Source: Roseinatronobacter monicus
Lineage (GTDB): Bacteria; Pseudomonadota; Alphaproteobacteria; Rhodobacterales; Rhodobacteraceae
DNA length: 64,000 bases
Assembly (NCBI RefSeq): GCF_006716865.1
Contig: NZ_VFPT01000001.1
Coordinates: 2,537,001 to 2,601,000 of the forward strand
Direction: 5' to 3'
The stretch's first letter is position 1; every line of letters begins with the position of its first letter. Of this stretch, positions 55,715 to 64,000 are shown one piece after another. The notes beneath the pieces are model-generated. The model saw only the letters and a program-made list of their open reading frames with translations. It was not told where the DNA came from and did not search any database. The position numbers were made by a program, and so were the translations under genes.

Positions 55715-56836
55715 TCAGGCCGCGCTCATTGCTTCACTTGCAAACACGCGCAGGTCAATCACCTCATGTGTGCGGATCGACCGCTCTGCCGCTTCGCCCA
55801 CCAGAACGGACCAGTACCCATCGGCCAACGTCACTTCTGGCGCTCCTGTGCCCGCGCGCACCAGTTCCAGAAACTTCGCATGCTGGAAATAGGTCGAGCC
55901 GTGATGATCGCCCGCGCGCAAGATATGTTCATCTACAGCCACGACTTCGCGCGTCTCGCGTCTGCTGGCGCGGTCCGAGATGACGAATTCCGAATGCCGT
56001 TCCTGCCCGTCGGGCGAGAAACGCGCAGGCCCCGGCACGCAGGCATCCAGCCGCGCCTTTTCGCCCGTGACGGACACCACTTCCTGCCAATGCGCGCCTT
56101 CGGCGAACATACACAATTCCAGCATGGCCCGCGCACCATTCTCGAAATCCACGGTCACAAAGGCATTGTCCACAATATCGGGAATGCGCCCGCCATAACT
56201 CTCATCGCGGTGGTTCACATCCGCCCCGCCGCTGGCATAAACACGGATCGGGTCTGACCCCAGCAACAACCGCATAAGGTCGAAAAAGTGACAGCACTTC
56301 TCGACCATTGTGCCGCCTGTACGGGCGTTAAAACGATTCCAGTCGCCAACTTTGTGCAAAAATGGAAAGCGGTTCTCGCGGATCGACACCAGACGCGGGG
56401 TTCCCGCCTGCCCTTCCGCCACCGCAGCGCGCAACCGCTCGACCGGTGGCATGTAGCGGTATTCCATCGCCACCCAGACGGGCGCGCGGCGTCCCTCGGC
56501 GGCGCGCATCAGCGCGCGGCACGCTGCGGATGTGGTCGCCAGTGGCTTTTCGCACAGGATCGGCTTGTCCGTCGCCAATAAATCGCGCATCAGCCCGGCA
56601 TGCAGGTCATTGGGCGCGGCCAGCACATAGGCGTCGCAGATATCGGCCGAGATCAGCGCATGATGGTCAGTGAATGCCAGCGTATCCGGCTCGGCCAGCG
56701 CCTGCGCCTGCAGGCGCATTGCGTCGTCAGGGTCACACACAGCCACGACCGACACCCCGTCCAGAAGCGCGATATTGCGCATATGTTCCTGCCCCATCAT
56801 GCCAGAGCCGATGATGCCATATCGGATGGGTTTCAT
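55715..56836 (-). CDS. Gfo/Idh/MocA-family oxidoreductase
   Basis: A 373-residue NAD(P)-dependent oxidoreductase: Rossmann motif GIIGSGMMGQEHMRNIALL and the family EKPLATTSAACRAL loop, whose Lys contacts substrate. It acts on sugars or inositols. As last gene of the operon dehydratase-aldolase-lactonase-SDR-Gfo it may be the sugar 1-dehydrogenase, or oxidise a different sugar from the SDR. AAGGATACG precedes the ATG. Confidence 0.85.
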   Translation of the reverse strand: MKPIRYGIIGSGMMGQEHMRNIALLDGVSVVAVCDPDDAMRLQAQALAEPDTLAFTDHHALISADICDAYVLAAPNDLHAGLMRDLLATDKPILCEKPLATTSAACRALMRAAEGRRAPVWVAMEYRYMPPVERLRAAVAEGQAGTPRLVSIRENRFPFLHKVGDWNRFNARTGGTMVEKCCHFFDLMRLLLGSDPIRVYASGGADVNHRDESYGGRIPDIVDNAFVTVDFENGARAMLELCMFAEGAHWQEVVSVTGEKARLDACVPGPARFSPDGQERHSEFVISDRASRRETREVVAVDEHILRAGDHHGSTYFQHAKFLELVRAGTGAPEVTLADGYWSVLVGEAAERSIRTHEVIDLRVFASEAMSAA

Positions 56837-56864
56837 CCTGCGTATCCTTTCGATCAGGGCCGGG

Positions 56865-57632
56865 TCAGTTCAGTGTCAGCCCGGCGTCAACTATGAAATT
56901 CTGCCCCGTGCACCCCACGCTGGCTTGAGAGGCCAGAAACAGGGCCATGGGCGTGATGTGATGCGGCTCCAGCCGGAATTTCAGCGCTTGAAGCGCCAGA
57001 AATTCGGCGTTCTTTTCGGGCGTCAGCCACAGTTTCGCCTGACGCTCGGTCAGGACCGCACCCGGCACCACGGAGTTGACGCGAATGCCCTGCGGCCCCA
57101 GTTCTGCCGCCATAGACCGCGTCATGCCGCTGATCGCCGCTTTGGATGTGGTATAGCCCAGCATACCGGGCCGCCCGCGCATCCAACTGATTGACCCCAT
57201 ATTGATGATACTGCCACCGCCTGCCGCGGTCATTCCGGGGGCGACAGCCTGCGCGGCAAAAACATGATGCGACAGGTTCGTCGCCAGACAATCGCGCCAA
57301 TACGCAGGCGTCAGGTCGGCCAGATCATGTCGATCATCGCGCGCGGCATTGTTCAGCAGCACCGTGAAGGGGCCAAGCTGTCCGGCAAGTTCGGCAATGG
57401 CGTCAGGCAGCCCCTCCAGATCGCGCAGATCGCAGGGGCGAAACACAGTTTGCGCGCCCAGTTCTGCGGCCAGCGCTGTGCCCGCCGTGGCGTCTATGTC
57501 CAGAAAACCGACATGCGCGCCCTGCGCCACAAAGGCGCGCACAAAATCCGCGCCCAAACCCGTGGCACCGCCGGTGACAAGCACGCGCGCGCCGCGCAGC
57601 GAAGGGTAGTGGGCTGTCTGCTCATCTTGCAT
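56865..57632 (-). CDS. SDR-family oxidoreductase (sugar 1-dehydrogenase candidate)
   Basis: A 255-residue short-chain dehydrogenase: cofactor motif TGGATGLGADFVRAF, acidic LDID suggesting NAD, NNAARDD, catalytic Ser in INMGSISW and Y-x3-K in GYTTSKAA. The C-terminal CTGQNFIVDAGLTLN is typical. In the operon it can oxidise an aldose to its lactone or an acid later in the pathway. Confidence 0.88.
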   Translation of the reverse strand: MQDEQTAHYPSLRGARVLVTGGATGLGADFVRAFVAQGAHVGFLDIDATAGTALAAELGAQTVFRPCDLRDLEGLPDAIAELAGQLGPFTVLLNNAARDDRHDLADLTPAYWRDCLATNLSHHVFAAQAVAPGMTAAGGGSIINMGSISWMRGRPGMLGYTTSKAAISGMTRSMAAELGPQGIRVNSVVPGAVLTERQAKLWLTPEKNAEFLALQALKFRLEPHHITPMALFLASQASVGCTGQNFIVDAGLTLN

Positions 57633-57635
57633 GAT

Positions 57636-58505
57636 CTAACCTGCAAATCTTGGCTCGGGTTGGCCCGGCACATCCACACGCATGGCGAAAAGATTGCCAG
57701 ATTCAGGCCAGTCTGCCAATTCCTCGGGCGGACGGCCATGGCGGGCCGAAGTCACATAGAGCGTGCGCAAATCCGCCCCGCCCAAGGCGCACATGGTGGG
57801 GCAGCGCGCGGGAACGGGATACTCGGCCACGATCTCCCCCTCGGGCGATAGGCGCACGACGCGCGCCCCCTCATAGAGGGCAGACCAATAGAACCCGTCT
57901 GCATCCACCGCAGCCCCATCGGGGCGACCATGGCCGAAAGGAAACTGATGAAAGACTGTGCGCGCGCCAATCTCGCCGGTTTGCGGGTCCAGCGGGTAGC
58001 GGTAAATCACATGCGCTGGTGTGTCAGAATGATACAGCCACCGCCGGTCAGGCGAGAAAGCGACGCCATTCGACACCTTGATGTCACCCGCCATAGGCTG
58101 ACACGCCAGCGCGGCGTTGACGCGGTACAGGCCAGCGGCGGGCCGGTCGCGCGGCTCATAGATCGTGCCCGCCCAGAACCGGCCCCAAGGGTCCACACGC
58201 CCGTCATTGAAGCGGCTGATGCGCGTGTCCTTCTGCGGGTTGGCGATCAGTTTTTCCTTGCGCCCCTGCGCGTCCAGCAGCCACAAGCCAGAGCGCAGCC
58301 CGGCGATAAACCCGCCCTGCGCACGCAGGCCGATACAACCCACGTTCTCATCAAGGGGGAATGTCTGGTTCTGGCCCGTCTCGGGGTCAAAGCAATGGAT
58401 GGCAGGTGCTTCGATATCCACCCACCACAGGCGCTGGGTTTGCCCGCACCACAGCGGACATTCCCCAAGGGCGGCCTGCGCGTGATATGCCGTTTCAAAG
58501 CCCAT
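57636..58505 (-). CDS. SMP-30/gluconolactonase-family sugar lactonase
   Basis: A 289-residue six-bladed propeller with the metal ligands in place: Glu in ALGECPLW, Asn/Asp in KVSNGVAFSPDRRWLYHSDT and FNDGRVDPWGRFWAGT. These enzymes open sugar lactones to acids, the step after a sugar dehydrogenase. It is 3 nt upstream of the SDR gene. Confidence 0.9.
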   Translation of the reverse strand: MGFETAYHAQAALGECPLWCGQTQRLWWVDIEAPAIHCFDPETGQNQTFPLDENVGCIGLRAQGGFIAGLRSGLWLLDAQGRKEKLIANPQKDTRISRFNDGRVDPWGRFWAGTIYEPRDRPAAGLYRVNAALACQPMAGDIKVSNGVAFSPDRRWLYHSDTPAHVIYRYPLDPQTGEIGARTVFHQFPFGHGRPDGAAVDADGFYWSALYEGARVVRLSPEGEIVAEYPVPARCPTMCALGGADLRTLYVTSARHGRPPEELADWPESGNLFAMRVDVPGQPEPRFAG

Positions 58506-58514
58506 GCCTGCCCC

Positions 58515-59321
58515 TTAATACGCGCTGCCGGATGCTTGCGGTGCGGCCTGTCCGCGCACACTTGCCGCCGCCGTTTTCGCAGCCCCCATCAGCAGCGCCA
58601 GATCAGATGCGATGGCCACATAGCTAAAGCCCATCTCGATATAGCTGCGCACTTTGGCCGGGTCCGCCCCGACGATACCGCAGGCAATGCCTGCGCGGCG
58701 TGCAGCTTGCGCGGCGTCGCGCAGCGCGGTTTGCACATCGGCATGATTGATCTGCCCCAGCAGCCCCATGCTGCCCGACAAATCCCCCGGCCCGACAAAA
58801 ACGGCATCCACCCCGTCCAGCGCAGCAATTTCGGGCAAAAGCGCCACGGCTTCGGGGGTTTCCAGTTGCAAGATGACAGCGACCTGATCATTGGCGCGCG
58901 CCAGATAGTCCGGCGCGGTGCCAAAGCGGCTGGCGCGGTGCATGGCCGCGACCCCGCGCGTGCCTTGCGGCGGGTAGCGCGTGGCGGCAATGGCGGCGCG
59001 GGCCTCGTCCACCGACTGGATGAAGGGGAACATGATCGAGCGCGCGCCCGCATCCATAACCCGCTTGACCATCACAGGGTCATTCCACGGCACGCGCAGC
59101 ACCACCTCGGACGGTGTGCCCGACAGCGCCTGCAAAATGCTGGTGGTCTGTGCCAGATCAATCGGCGAATGCTCCATATCGACCAGCAGCCAGTCATAGC
59201 CTGCATAGCCCATCGCCTCGGCGATCAGAGGGCTGGCGGACATGATCCAGCTGCCAAGCGGCGGTGTCGCGCCCTTGGTCTGCATCCAAGTTTTGAAACG
59301 GTTTTCGTCAGATTGCATCAC
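58515..59321 (-). CDS. HpcH/HpaI-family class II aldolase (2-keto-3-deoxy sugar acid aldolase)
   Basis: A 268-residue metal aldolase: GSWIMSASPLIAEAMGYAGYDWLLVDMEHSPID, RVPWNDPVMVKRVMDAGA, QLETPEAV (metal Glu) and VFVGPGDLSGSMG (metal Asp). The pattern is close to 2-keto-3-deoxy-L-rhamnonate aldolase and HpaI. It cleaves a 2-keto-3-deoxy acid to pyruvate and an aldehyde. GAAGGGAGC precedes the ATG. Confidence 0.9.
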   Translation of the reverse strand: MMQSDENRFKTWMQTKGATPPLGSWIMSASPLIAEAMGYAGYDWLLVDMEHSPIDLAQTTSILQALSGTPSEVVLRVPWNDPVMVKRVMDAGARSIMFPFIQSVDEARAAIAATRYPPQGTRGVAAMHRASRFGTAPDYLARANDQVAVILQLETPEAVALLPEIAALDGVDAVFVGPGDLSGSMGLLGQINHADVQTALRDAAQAARRAGIACGIVGADPAKVRSYIEMGFSYVAIASDLALLMGAAKTAAASVRGQAAPQASGSAY

Positions 59322-59339
59322 GCGATGCTCCCTTCGTGT

Positions 59340-61061
59340 TCAGAAGATTTCAGGTTCGGGCTCGTCCGGACCACCTTGCAGGATCTCGAAATCGCAGCCC
59401 TGATCGGCTTGTGTCACATGCGCGCAAAACAAGGCGGTATAGCCGCGCAGGCTGCGCGGGGCGGGCGGTGTCCAATCGGCACGACGCAGGGCCAGTTCGT
59501 CATCGCTGACCCGCAGATGCAACCGCTTGGCCGCAACATCCAGTTCAATCTCGTCACCATCGCGCACCAGCGCCAAGGGGCCACCCACTGCGCTTTCAGG
59601 GGCGATATGCAGCACGCAAGTGCCGTAATGTGTGCCACTCATGCGCGCATCAGAGATGCGCACCATATCGCGCACGCCTTGCGCCAACAGGTGTTTCGGG
59701 ATCGGCAGCGCGCCCCATTCCGGCATTCCCGGCGCACCTTTCGGGCCTGCATTGCGCAAGACCAGCACCGAGTCTGCCGTGATGCCAAGTGCGGGGTCAT
59801 CAATGCGGGCGACAAGATCGGCATGGGTGTCGAACACCACCGCGCGGCCCTTGTGGCGCATCAGATGCGGGCTGGCCGCACTGGGCTTTATGACTGCGCC
59901 ACTCGGGGCAAGATTGCCTTGCAACACGGCCAGCGCTGCGGCCTTGGTGACAGAGTTCTCCAGCGGGCGGATCACATCGTCATCATAGCATTCCACCCCC
60001 TCGATCATCTGGGCAAGTGTGCCGGTGACAGTGCGCGCACTCATGTCCAGATGGCCAGACAGGCGCTGCACCAGCGCGGGCAGCCCGCCTGCGAAAAAGA
60101 AATCCTCCATCAATCTGTCGCCAGCAGGAAAGATATTGACCAACACCGGAACGTCGCCCGCGGCGCGGTCCAGATCGGACAGGCCGAAATCCACCCCTGC
60201 GCGCCGCGCCAGCGCCACCAGATGCACGGCCGCATTGGTGGACCCGCCCAGCGCCATGAACACCCGCGCCCCATTCTCGAACGACGCGCGGCTCAGCACA
60301 TCGGACGGGCGCAGGTTTTCCCAGACCATCTCGACAATGCGCGCACCACAGGCCGACGCCATGCGCGTATGCCCCGAATCGGCGGCAGGAATTGACGATG
60401 CGCCCGGCAAGGTCAGCCCCATCGCATCGACAATGGACGTCATGGTCGAGGCGGTGCCCATCGTGTTGCAGGTGCCAAAAGACCGCGTCATGCGGCTTTC
60501 CAGATCAACCCAGTCGTCCTGGCTGATCTCCCCCGAGCGCAGCTTGTCCCAATAGGCGCGCGTATGTGTGCCCGCGCCAAGGGTCCTGCCCTTCCAGCGC
60601 CCGTTCAGCATGGGGCCAGCAGGGCAAAATATGGCGGGAATATTCATCGAGATAGCGCCCATCAGCAGGCCGGGTGTTGTCTTGTCGCACCCGCCCAATA
60701 GGACCGCACCGTCGATGGGATGCGAGCGCAGCAACTCCTCTGCCTCCATCGCCAGAAAATTGCGGTAGAGCATGGTGGTTGGCTTGACCATCACTTCGCC
60801 CAGCGACAGTGCAGGCAACTCCACCGGATAGCCCCCCGCCGCCCAGACTGCACGCTTCACGGCCTCGGCGCGGTCGCGCAGATGGGCGTGACACGGACTC
60901 ATGTCGGACCATGTATTCAGAATGCCGATCACGGGCTTGCCCATGAACTCCTCGCGCCGCAGCCCCATCTGCTGCGTCCGCTGACGATGCGCAAAGCCGC
61001 GCATATCTGCGGATGCATACCATCGCTGACTGCGCAACTCGCTGATTCCGCGTCTGGCCAC
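59340..61061 (-). CDS. IlvD/Edd-family sugar-acid dehydratase
   Basis: A 573-residue iron-sulfur dehydratase. The cluster cysteines are in SPCHAH, GGCDKTTPG and FGTCNTMGTAS; the C-terminal region has RISDARMSGTHYGTCVLH. It resembles L-arabinonate or pentonate dehydratases more than IlvD itself (LRSQRWYASADMRGFAHR at the start). An ATG at 61109 opens the frame, but a GTG at 61061 lies after GGGGAGGGG and fits homologues better. It makes a 2-keto-3-deoxy acid for the aldolase. First gene of the catabolic operon, divergent from the TRAP genes. Confidence 0.88.
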   Translation of the reverse strand: MARRGISELRSQRWYASADMRGFAHRQRTQQMGLRREEFMGKPVIGILNTWSDMSPCHAHLRDRAEAVKRAVWAAGGYPVELPALSLGEVMVKPTTMLYRNFLAMEAEELLRSHPIDGAVLLGGCDKTTPGLLMGAISMNIPAIFCPAGPMLNGRWKGRTLGAGTHTRAYWDKLRSGEISQDDWVDLESRMTRSFGTCNTMGTASTMTSIVDAMGLTLPGASSIPAADSGHTRMASACGARIVEMVWENLRPSDVLSRASFENGARVFMALGGSTNAAVHLVALARRAGVDFGLSDLDRAAGDVPVLVNIFPAGDRLMEDFFFAGGLPALVQRLSGHLDMSARTVTGTLAQMIEGVECYDDDVIRPLENSVTKAAALAVLQGNLAPSGAVIKPSAASPHLMRHKGRAVVFDTHADLVARIDDPALGITADSVLVLRNAGPKGAPGMPEWGALPIPKHLLAQGVRDMVRISDARMSGTHYGTCVLHIAPESAVGGPLALVRDGDEIELDVAAKRLHLRVSDDELALRRADWTPPAPRSLRGYTALFCAHVTQADQGCDFEILQGGPDEPEPEIF

Positions 61062-61244
61062 GGGTCTTGCCCCTCCCCAAGCTGATATGCGCAAACACGT
61101 ACTGCGCATTACCCCGTTACTGTGTCATCAAAATAATTTCGCTGCAATACTGATTTGGAAAAACAAGCAATTCAAGAGCAAGGATTCACGCACTATTCTC
61201 TTAAATTACTGTTTTTTATATATTTTTAATTCTAAATTGCAGAA

Positions 61245-61273
61245 TTGACAGGCTTAGCTTAAGCTGCTAGCAA
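61245..61273 (+). promoter_or_regulatory. Promoter with palindrome, divergent TRAP/catabolic region
   Basis: TTGACA (61245-61250) is a perfect -35; 17 nt later TAGCAA (61268-61273) is a poor -10. The spacer holds the palindrome AGCTTAAGCT (61256-61265), so a repressor could sit between them. The AT-rich surroundings (61130-61250) are unlike the rest of the window. Confidence 0.45.
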
Positions 61274-61332
61274 TTATCGCAGCGTTACGAAATTTGGGGA
61301 AGGATTTCGCCGCTGACATTGGGAGGGGTGGC

Positions 61333-61878
61333 ATGGATAGCCTTATCCGACTGCTGGAAGTCATCAACAAGACGTTGACCAGAATCGCGGGGTATTTCGC
61401 CACAGCCTTGCTGTTTGGCATGCTTGGCGTTGTGATTGTGCATGTCTTCTATCGCTACATTCTCAATGACAGCTTCGGCTGGACCGAGGAATTGTCGCGC
61501 ACGATGATGGTCTGGATGGCCTTTCTCTATTTCCCGACCGCGCATCGCTATGGGATGAATGTCAGCCTTGATATCTTTGTCTCGGCCATTCAGGACCACC
61601 CGATCATGCGGTATGTGGGCCTTGCGATCGAGCTTGCGGTCTTTGTCATGCTGTGTGGCGCGATCTGGCTGGGCTATGGGCTGATGTCGCGCGCCTCGTC
61701 CAGCTTCACCCTCTCGCTGCAACTGCCGCTCAGTTATGTGTATGCGATCATGCCTGTCGGCTTTTCACTGGTGGCGCTGGTGTCGTTCGAGCGGCTGTTG
61801 CGGCTGATTGGCAATATCGTTCATCCGGGCCGCTACAGGGTAAATGTCTTCGGCTCTTCCACTGGCGCGGGGAGCTGA
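61333..61878 (+). CDS. TRAP transporter small permease (DctQ)
   Basis: A 181-residue membrane protein with four helices and the DctQ pattern (VFYRYILNDSFGWTEELSRTMMVWMAFL). The ATG at 61333 follows GGGAGGGG. The small subunit pairs with DctM for sodium-driven uptake of organic or sugar acids. It is 4 nt from dctM. Confidence 0.93.
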   Translation: MDSLIRLLEVINKTLTRIAGYFATALLFGMLGVVIVHVFYRYILNDSFGWTEELSRTMMVWMAFLYFPTAHRYGMNVSLDIFVSAIQDHPIMRYVGLAIELAVFVMLCGAIWLGYGLMSRASSSFTLSLQLPLSYVYAIMPVGFSLVALVSFERLLRLIGNIVHPGRYRVNVFGSSTGAGS

Positions 61879-61882
61879 CAGA

Positions 61883-63169
61883 ATGGCATTTCTCTATATC
61901 TGGATTTTCCTCGGACTGCTGGTGATCGGCACGCCAATCGTCTTTGTCATGCTGCTGGCACCGGGCATGACACTGGTGCTAGAGGACAACCCGCGCTTTC
62001 TGAACCTGCTGGTGCAGCGCCTGTTCGCCGGGATTGACAGCTTCCCCCTGATGGCGCTGCCTTTCTTCATTCTGGCGGGCGAGTTGATGACAGCGGGCGG
62101 TGTTACCAGCCGGATCGTGAAATTTGCCGAAACCTTTGTCGCGCATCGCAAAGCGGGGCTGGGGCAGGTTTCCGTATCCTCCTCGATCATGTTGGCAGGC
62201 GGGTCCGGTTCTGCGGTGGCGGACGCCTCGGCGCTGGGCGGTGTGATGATACCCGGCATGCATCAGGCGGGCTATACCAAATCATTCTCGGCCGCGATCA
62301 CCGCCGCCTCTGCCGTGCTGGCGTCGATTATTCCGCCGTCGGGGCTGATGATCCTGTATGCCTTTATCATGAATGTCTCGGTTGCGGCCATGTTTGCGGC
62401 CAGCATCATTCCGGGCCTGATCATCGGTTTCGGGCTGATGGTCGTGATTGCGATTGTGGCACGCTTTCGCAGCTTTCCCGAACCCGCTGCCCGCGCCACA
62501 TGGGCTGAAACATGGCAGACCGGCAAAAGTGCATTCTTGCCGCTGCTGACACCCATTATCCTAATTGGCGGCATTGTGGGCGGGATTTTCACCCCGACCG
62601 AAGGGGCCGCAGTCGCCGCATTCTACGCGCTGATCCTCGGCGTGTTCATCACCCGCGAAATCAGCCTGAAACAACTGGTCGAGGTGTTTAGCGCAGCCGC
62701 GTTGAAATCCGCCATCATCCTGCTCTTGGTGGGGGCGGCCGTATCCTTTGCCTCGCTTGTCAGCCTGAAAGGCACGCCGCAACTGGTTTCCGGCTTTATC
62801 CTGAACATCACCACAGACCCGTTGATGCTGTTTCTGGTGGTGGTGCTGTTCCTGCTGGCCATTGGCACGATCATGGATGCAGGCCCCGCAATCCTGATCC
62901 TTGCGCCCATTCTGGCCCCGGTGATGATCGGGGTGGGCATTGATCCGATCCATTTTGCGGTTGTTATGTGCATCACGCTCATTCTGGGGTTGATAACGCC
63001 ACCGTTGGGGCTGGTGCTGTTCGTCGTCTCGGGCATCTCGGGCGAGCGGATAGAACGTATTTCATGGGATCTGATCCCATATTTCCTGTTCGAGGTCGCG
63101 GTGGTCGTGGCGCTCGTGCTGTTCCCAGAGTTGGTGATGTGGCTACCACGCCAGCTTGGGTATGTCTGA
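61883..63169 (+). CDS. TRAP transporter large permease (DctM)
   Basis: A 428-residue protein with about 12 helices: PFFILAGELM, SSIMLAGGSGSAVADASALGGVMIPGM (the membrane-embedded gate motif), IPPSGLMILYAF, and GLITPPLGLVLF near the C-terminus. ATG 61883 follows GGGGAGCTGACAG. It is the ion-coupled translocation subunit. Confidence 0.94.
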   Translation: MAFLYIWIFLGLLVIGTPIVFVMLLAPGMTLVLEDNPRFLNLLVQRLFAGIDSFPLMALPFFILAGELMTAGGVTSRIVKFAETFVAHRKAGLGQVSVSSSIMLAGGSGSAVADASALGGVMIPGMHQAGYTKSFSAAITAASAVLASIIPPSGLMILYAFIMNVSVAAMFAASIIPGLIIGFGLMVVIAIVARFRSFPEPAARATWAETWQTGKSAFLPLLTPIILIGGIVGGIFTPTEGAAVAAFYALILGVFITREISLKQLVEVFSAAALKSAIILLLVGAAVSFASLVSLKGTPQLVSGFILNITTDPLMLFLVVVLFLLAIGTIMDAGPAILILAPILAPVMIGVGIDPIHFAVVMCITLILGLITPPLGLVLFVVSGISGERIERISWDLIPYFLFEVAVVVALVLFPELVMWLPRQLGYV

Positions 63170-63199
63170 CGAACCAATCCAAAAAGGGAGGAAACTGAC

Positions 63200-64000
63200 A
63201 TGTTGGACCTTAAGAAAGCCCTGACGGGCACGCGCACAGCGCTTATGGCAGGTGCCGTGGCGCTGGCGGGCACACTTGCCCCGCACGCGCTGGATGCAAC
63301 CGAGCTGAACCTTGTATTTCTGGCCAATGAGGATGATCAGGAATATGACGCGGCGCTGGTCTTCAAGAACTTTGTCGAAGCGCGCACAGGCGGCGATGTG
63401 ACGGTGAATATCTTTGTCGGCGCGCAGCTTTGCGGCTCGGCCAACGAGTGCTTTGAATCCATGCGTGCCGGTGTGGTGAACATGTACACCGCGACCGCAG
63501 GCGGGGCATCGGCCATCTATCCGGCCGTGCAGGGCATGGACATTCCCTATGCGCTGACATCGGACCGCGTGGCGCAACTGACGTTGCAGGATCAGGAATT
63601 CACCAATTTCATGCGTGAACAGATTCTGGAATCGTCGAATAACGACATCATGCTGCTGGCGATGACCCAGACAGGCGGCTGGCGCAACTTTGCGACCGTC
63701 GACAAGCCGATCCGCACGCCGGATGATGTGGCAGGTGTGCGTTTCCGCACCATCGAGTCGGAAATCCAGCAGCGTCTGGTGCGCTCGATGGGCGGCTCGC
63801 CCACCCCCATTCCATGGCTGGAAGTCTATACTGCGCTGCAAACCGGCGTGGTCGATGGCACCAAGAACTCGATCAGCGACATCGCCAACATGAACTTTCA
63901 GGAACAGCTTGGCTACATTACACTGGACGGGCACGCCTATATGGCGTCGATGTGGTTCATCGACAACGCGACATTCCAGTCGTTGACCGAGGAACAGCAG
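63200..64000 (+). CDS. TRAP transporter substrate-binding protein (DctP), 3' end missing
   Basis: The ATG at 63200 follows GGGAGGAAACTGAC. 267 residues are visible to the window edge. A signal peptide (ALMAGAVALAGTLAPHALDA) precedes the mature binding protein, which has VFKNFVEARTGGDVTVNIFVGAQLCGSANECFESMRAG and PDDVAGVRFRTIESEIQQRL. The Arg of VRFRT should hold the substrate carboxylate. Together with the divergent operon it suggests a sugar acid or related carboxylate as cargo. Confidence 0.92.
   Translation, partial: MLDLKKALTGTRTALMAGAVALAGTLAPHALDATELNLVFLANEDDQEYDAALVFKNFVEARTGGDVTVNIFVGAQLCGSANECFESMRAGVVNMYTATAGGASAIYPAVQGMDIPYALTSDRVAQLTLQDQEFTNFMREQILESSNNDIMLLAMTQTGGWRNFATVDKPIRTPDDVAGVRFRTIESEIQQRLVRSMGGSPTPIPWLEVYTALQTGVVDGTKNSISDIANMNFQEQLGYITLDGHAYMASMWFIDNATFQSLTEEQQ

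Noticed and set aside
57930..60395. 821-codon open frame on the plus strand
   Set aside because: Antisense shadow of the lactonase, aldolase and dehydratase genes; His/Arg/Gln-rich composition typical of high-GC shadows.
1..64000. CRISPR array, prophage, insertion sequence or replication origin
   Set aside because: No regular direct repeats, no transposase or phage-type proteins, and only one perfect DnaA box, so no origin.

Overview
The window reads as a chromosomal segment of a high-GC alphaproteobacterium, most likely a Rhodobacterales member (Rhodobacter/Roseobacter group). The evidence is the set of gene orders hisS-hisZ-hisG, murA-DUF2948-hisD, dnaX-ybaB-recR and xseB-ispA-dxs, the TRAP transporter with an oxidative sugar-acid operon, FNR-type boxes of the FnrL/NnrR kind, and pervasive 4-bp ATGA/GTGA overlaps between operon genes. 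There are no phage genes, transposases, CRISPR arrays or rRNA genes. One tRNA (Thr, GGT) is present.

Layout. 0-9.9 kb: end of a SulP transporter with a universal stress protein, MFS carrier, Acr3 arsenite exporter, LpxL-like acyltransferase, membrane-anchored spermidine-synthase-like protein, EamA exporter, MnmD and a divergent FAD oxidoreductase. 9.9-17.1 kb: a P450 translationally coupled to a membrane alpha/beta-hydrolase-like protein, a small Cys/His-rich exported protein, a CDF metal exporter, a ferric-reductase-like flavocytochrome, and a five-haem cytochrome gene broken by an in-frame stop. A perfect FNR-type box lies between the last two. 17.2-24.4 kb: a MacAB-like exporter preceded by a second, canonical FNR box, then a Kdo-type module (waaA-like, kdsB-like, HAD phosphatase). 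24.7-30.4 kb: kbl-tdh threonine catabolism and hisS-hisZ-hisG. 30.7-41.5 kb: housekeeping block (dnaB, recR, ybaB, dnaX, hisD, murA) with small hydrolases between. 41.6-53.6 kb: tRNA-Thr, alr, MTA/SAH nucleosidase with a stress protein, M20 amidohydrolase, two metallo-beta-lactamase-fold proteins, an HU-like protein, amn, an HDAC-like deacetylase and the isoprenoid operon xseB-ispA-dxs. 53.6-55.4 kb: a lower-GC two-gene island with a TbpB-like lipoprotein and an outer-membrane barrel resembling Slam. 55.7-64 kb: a non-phosphorylative sugar oxidation operon diverging from a TRAP uptake operon.

Most notable points: the lipoprotein/Slam-like pair with an intervening terminator and a palindromic operator; the nonsense-split pentahaem cytochrome beside an intact FNR box; an FNR box placed so that the ABC exporter mRNA may be leaderless; a low-GC in-frame insertion in HisS; a threonine dehydrogenase lacking all four structural-zinc cysteines; and a 22-bp motif repeated three times in 5.6 kb at gene ends. 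All assignments come from reading the sequence and from memory of protein families; no database search was run.
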